A DNA stretch of 7,495 nt. It comes from Gammaproteobacteria bacterium (lineage in GTDB: Bacteria > Pseudomonadota > Gammaproteobacteria > Eutrophobiales > Eutrophobiaceae). Location: positions 1-7,495 of the forward strand of contig SMWN01000082.1 of NCBI GenBank assembly GCA_004356415.1, read 5' to 3'. Shown one piece after another: positions 4,954 through 7,495 of the stretch (positions are counted from its first letter, which is position 1; each line of letters begins with the position of its first letter). The translations under genes were made by a program, and so were the position numbers. The notes beneath the pieces were generated by a model that was not told the origin of the DNA, made no database searches, and saw only the letters and a program-made list of their open reading frames with translations.

Positions 4954-5937
4954 ATGTCACTTGATCTATTGGATATTAAAAAATCCGCACTCCTTGTCAT
5001 CGACTTGCAGAACGCGTTTTGCCATAAAGATGGCACCCTGGGTAAATCCGGCCTGGATACAGACCATTTAGGTTCAATAATCCAGCCTTTACGTCCGATC
5101 ATCGAGCGTTGTCAAGATGTTGGTATGCCGGTTTTATGGACTGTTCAGGAACATTTCGAAACGGATCACAGGCGTAGTCGGAAACGACTCCCTTCCCATA
5201 CATCGAAAAGAAAAGGTATTTCAGCCTTGGCTGGCACCTGGGATGCTGAGATAGTTGATGAGCTTAAGGACCTGGCAAATAATCCAACCTTCGTCATACG
5301 CAAACATCGGTTTGGCGGTTTTTATGAAACCCGAATGGAAGTTGTGTTGGAACAGCTTGGTGTCGAGGCATTGTTTGTTACCGGTCTCACTACCAATGCA
5401 TGCGTAGAGACCACAATTCGTGAAGCATATTTGCGCGATTTCGATGTGGTTGGTATTGAAGATTGTATTTCAGGTGTGAATCCGGAATGGGAAGAAAGTG
5501 CAAAAAATGTATGGCGACAATATTTGGGCATTACATGCGATTCAAGTGATTTCCTGAGCTGGATAGACGGGCAGCTAAAACCACATCCAGTTTACCTGCA
5601 TCATTTACTGTTAATGGTCAGTGATCTGGAGAAATCAAAAGACTTTTATCTCAATACCCTTGGATTTACACATCGTGTTGATGCCAAGCCACTGCCCGAT
5701 GGTCGACCGTTCATAGCAACTATGGAAGGATTGGGATTGACGGCTGGTGGACCTGGTGATAGGAAACAAATGGATCATCTGGCGTTTGAGGTTAGAAATG
5801 TTGAGGCACTATATGAAAAACTTAAAAAAACGGAGGCAGAATTTCCAAGAGGAGAATTAGGCCCCGGCCCATATGGTAAAGCGATCTATGTTTTGGATCC
5901 GGACGGTAATGAACTGGAATTATTCGAGAAGGATTGA
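4954..5937 (+). CDS. Isochorismatase-type cysteine hydrolase fused to a VOC domain
   Basis: This 327-residue protein has two domains. The N-terminal half (about 8-205) is an isochorismatase-like cysteine hydrolase with the full catalytic triad: Asp17 (V-I-D-L-Q-N), Lys117 (I-R-K-H-R-F-G-G-F) and Cys150 (T-N-A-C-V-E-T-T). F-V-T-G-L-T-T-N-A-C-V-E resembles ureidoacrylate (RutB-like) and N-carbamoyl amidases more than true isochorismatases. From about 214, a single VOC domain starts H-H-L-L-L-M-V-S-D-L. It contains M-D-H-L-A-F-E-V and ends L-D-P-D-G-N-E-L-E-L-F; His217, His275 and Glu322 are a plausible metal triad, as in glyoxalase and fosfomycin-resistance folds. The frame is continuous with no stop or shift at the junction (about 5570-5600). 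ATG 4954 was chosen because AAAGGA is 9 bases upstream; GTG 4948, overlapping the previous stop, would add two residues and has poorer spacing. Likely two consecutive or coupled steps on one substrate. Confidence 0.9.
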   Translation: MSLDLLDIKKSALLVIDLQNAFCHKDGTLGKSGLDTDHLGSIIQPLRPIIERCQDVGMPVLWTVQEHFETDHRRSRKRLPSHTSKRKGISALAGTWDAEIVDELKDLANNPTFVIRKHRFGGFYETRMEVVLEQLGVEALFVTGLTTNACVETTIREAYLRDFDVVGIEDCISGVNPEWEESAKNVWRQYLGITCDSSDFLSWIDGQLKPHPVYLHHLLLMVSDLEKSKDFYLNTLGFTHRVDAKPLPDGRPFIATMEGLGLTAGGPGDRKQMDHLAFEVRNVEALYEKLKKTEAEFPRGELGPGPYGKAIYVLDPDGNELELFEKD

Positions 5938-5988
5938 AGGCAATCTCCAAATATCTGAAATTCATTAGAAAACTCAGTGTTTAATAAC

Positions 5989-6999
5989 ATGTCGAAATTA
6001 TGTTTAACGGCTCTTTTGCTAATTAATGTTGCATCACATTCTGTATCGGCAGATACAGTAAAACCGTCATCCAATATTTCATTACTTTTCGGCCAAACTA
6101 TTGATGAGTTTGATGCATTAAGTAATAAAGGTGAGGTAATCCTTCAGAGATTGACAGAAAGAACTTATTGGATTCATGTAAATGGATATTCCAGTATTTT
6201 TTATGTGGGTAATAAGGGTGTTGCGTTGTTCGATCCCTTGTCCGGAGGTCGCGGTAAGGAAATATTAAAGTCAATTAAAACGATTACTGATCTGCCTGTA
6301 ACGGCACTCATATACTCACACAGTCATTTGGATCACATAGGAGATGCTCAAGTGGTCGTTGACGAACTAAAAACGATTGATATTACGCCCCGAATTATTG
6401 CAACAACGTATACAAATAAAGAGATACAAAGATTTAGATTGAATTTGCCATCTCCAACAGAATTGATCGACGTGCCAAGGGGAGAGTTCTATTTTGAAAA
6501 TCTAAAAGTCCAAATATTTACCCTTGAGAATTTTTCACACAGTTTGGACAGTTCCGTTTTTTATCTGACATCAGAAAGTGTCGTACATGGCGTAGATGGT
6601 ATCAATCCTGGTTATCTGCCGTATTTTAAGTTTAGTGGTGCTATGGACCCCCAAGCATTTACCGACATGATTAAATTACTATTATCTCTCGATTGGAACT
6701 TTTTGAACGGGGGGCATGGAAACATCGGAAGTAGGCAGGATGCCCGATTATATCTTGATTATATGTTGGACATCGGTCGTGCCGTGAAAATAGTTCTCGC
6801 AACTCTGGATTATGCAAAATTCTATAATGCAGAAACCCATGGTTACGAAGGATTTGTCAGGATGATTGCTGAAATAGCTCAACAGGTCAGTGAAAAACTA
6901 AGTGAGAAATATGGAGACTACCTTGGGTTTAACCATGTAATTAAAAGTCACGTTGAGGCCATGAATCGTCAGATTGTTGTACATGGTGCTATTCAATAG
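5989..6999 (+). CDS. Exported metallo-beta-lactamase-fold hydrolase
   Basis: This protein has 336 residues from ATG 5989 (340 from GTG 5977). It begins M-S-K followed by a hydrophobic core L-C-L-T-A-L-L-L-I-N-V-A and S-V-S-A before D-T-V, a credible Sec signal peptide with cleavage after Ala, so it should be periplasmic. The MBL metal motif S-H-S-H-L-D-H is intact (His115, His117, Asp119, His120 in the GTG numbering), with downstream ligands His188 (F-S-H-S-L-D-S), Asp207 (H-G-V-D-G) and His247 (G-G-H-G-N). The family includes lactonases, sulfatases and beta-lactamases; the helical C-terminal extension (about 255-330) recalls alkylsulfatase-like and other large MBL proteins but gives no substrate. 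It is 51 bases after the fusion gene on the same strand with no terminator between, but neither start has a good ribosome site. It is the most A+T-rich gene here (24 of 60 bases G+C at 6421-6480). Confidence 0.88.
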   Translation: MSKLCLTALLLINVASHSVSADTVKPSSNISLLFGQTIDEFDALSNKGEVILQRLTERTYWIHVNGYSSIFYVGNKGVALFDPLSGGRGKEILKSIKTITDLPVTALIYSHSHLDHIGDAQVVVDELKTIDITPRIIATTYTNKEIQRFRLNLPSPTELIDVPRGEFYFENLKVQIFTLENFSHSLDSSVFYLTSESVVHGVDGINPGYLPYFKFSGAMDPQAFTDMIKLLLSLDWNFLNGGHGNIGSRQDARLYLDYMLDIGRAVKIVLATLDYAKFYNAETHGYEGFVRMIAEIAQQVSEKLSEKYGDYLGFNHVIKSHVEAMNRQIVVHGAIQ

Positions 7000-7160
7000 C
7001 TAGTAGAGTTTAATTCTAGATCCGGTAGTGATCAGGAAGATACTCTCTCGAGCACGGGTGACGCTGGCAAAGCAAGAAGAAGCTGAAGTTGTCCCTCCTG
7101 AATATTCGTCCGAATTGATTCTATTGGCTTTTTTGGAGCCGAACGGCTAGCCTCCGAAAC
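7000..7160. other. Intergenic stretch before the integrase gene
   Basis: No open frame with coding character is seen. There is a perfect short hairpin, AGCCG-AA-CGGCT, at 7137-7148, just after a T-run (about 7129-7134), so the order is wrong for a terminator of the upstream operon. CTAG occurs at 6999-7002 and 7015-7018. The left end of the element carrying the integrase probably lies here, but no inverted repeat can be fixed because its right end is outside the window. Confidence 0.35.
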
Positions 7161-7495
7161 ATGATCAAATGGATGGCAATACTACTCGGAACGTTGAGAG
7201 CGGTGATGCGCTGCCAGCGTGATTTGGTGATAGAGAATCTGGCCCTTCGACAACAGCTGGCGGTTCTGAAGCATCGTCATTCTCGACCGAGGCTGACAGA
7301 TGCAGATCGGGTATTCTGGGTTGTACTGTCACAGATTTGGGCGGGTTGGCGAGAGACCCTTCATGTCGTTCAACCTGGAACAATTGTACGCTGGCATCGG
7401 CAAGGCTTCCGATACTACTGGCGCTGGAAGAGTCGTCGCCGCGGAAGGCCAAGGATTGATCCAGAGATCCGGCACCTGATTCGGCGCATGTGCCA
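7161..7495 (+). CDS. IS3-like integrase/transposase, 5' part (runs off window)
   Basis: An ATG at 7161 opens a frame that stays open to the window end (111 codons). The protein starts M-I-K-W-M-A-I-L-L-G and has E-N-L-A-L-R-Q-Q-L-A-V-L-K (25-37), then R-P-R-L-T-D-A-D-R-V-F-W-V-V-L (42-56), then V-R-W-H-R-Q-G-F-R-Y-Y-W (76-87) and R-R-R-G-R-P-R-I (92-99). This order is characteristic of the N-terminal DNA-binding part of single-ORF integrase-core (rve) transposases related to the IS3 family. The DDE catalytic core would lie beyond 7495. No good ribosome site precedes the ATG. The G+C-rich codon use differs from the MBL gene upstream. Whether the gene is complete cannot be seen. Confidence 0.82.
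   Translation, partial: MIKWMAILLGTLRAVMRCQRDLVIENLALRQQLAVLKHRHSRPRLTDADRVFWVVLSQIWAGWRETLHVVQPGTIVRWHRQGFRYYWRWKSRRRGRPRIDPEIRHLIRRMC

Noticed and set aside
7000..7160. Rho-independent terminator after the MBL gene
   Set aside because: The only clear hairpin (7137-7148) is preceded, not followed, by the T-run and lies about 140 bases after the stop.
7165..7452. 95-codon minus-strand frame at the right edge
   Set aside because: Antisense shadow of the integrase gene, Ser/Pro-rich with no domain; the plus-strand frame has a recognisable transposase N-terminus.
1..7495. CRISPR array, tRNA or rRNA gene
   Set aside because: No regularly spaced repeats, cloverleaf with T-loop consensus, or rRNA-like sequence was seen on either strand.

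Overview
The window looks like chromosomal DNA from a Gram-negative bacterium, probably a gammaproteobacterium. The reasons are the codon use, the alpha/beta hydrolase and VOC genes, a periplasmic-type signal peptide and IS30- and IS3-related transposase sequences. No gene here fixes the genus.

Left part (1-1360): G+C-rich, ordinary-looking chromosome. It holds the last 34 codons of an unidentified gene, a complete alpha/beta hydrolase (lipase-like, G-W-S-L-G nucleophile elbow), and a convergent minus-strand VOC/glyoxalase-like gene.

Boundary (1366-1935): dense mobile-DNA debris. A 262-bp transposase-less element has 36-bp terminal inverted repeats (33/36 identical) and CTAG at both ends. 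Its interior is two further long hairpins, so the whole unit can fold as a three-way junction. Its ends carry Shine-Dalgarno-like sequences that sit just upstream of the start codons of both flanking ORFs. Directly after it lies a chimeric ORF: the N-terminus of an amidohydrolase (cytosine-deaminase type) joined in frame to the C-terminal tail of an IS30-family transposase.

Centre (1930-7000): a visibly A+T-richer block with five same-strand genes, likely one transcription unit. It starts from a good sigma70-type promoter (TTGCTA-17 bp-TATGAT) with a perfect 12-bp palindrome (TTGTGATCACAA) in the spacer. The genes are: (1) an M24/creatinase-fold protein that has lost three of the five canonical metal ligands; (2) a TrzA/AtzA-type amidohydrolase with the metal ligands intact but Thr in place of the usual HxxE glutamate; (3) a 4-oxalocrotonate-tautomerase-family protein; (4) a fusion of an isochorismatase-type cysteine hydrolase with a C-terminal VOC domain; (5) an exported metallo-beta-lactamase-fold hydrolase. 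My reading is an undescribed catabolic pathway, most likely for a small nitrogen-containing (cyclic amide, amidine or N-heterocyclic) compound: ring or amine hydrolysis, C-N hydrolysis by the M24 protein and/or the cysteine amidase, then isomerisation and VOC chemistry on the product. The substrate cannot be read from sequence.

Right edge (7000-7495): a non-coding stretch with a small hairpin, followed by the 5' part of a G+C-richer, IS3-like integrase/transposase that runs off the window. The catabolic block is therefore bracketed by mobile-element sequence on both sides and is probably horizontally acquired.
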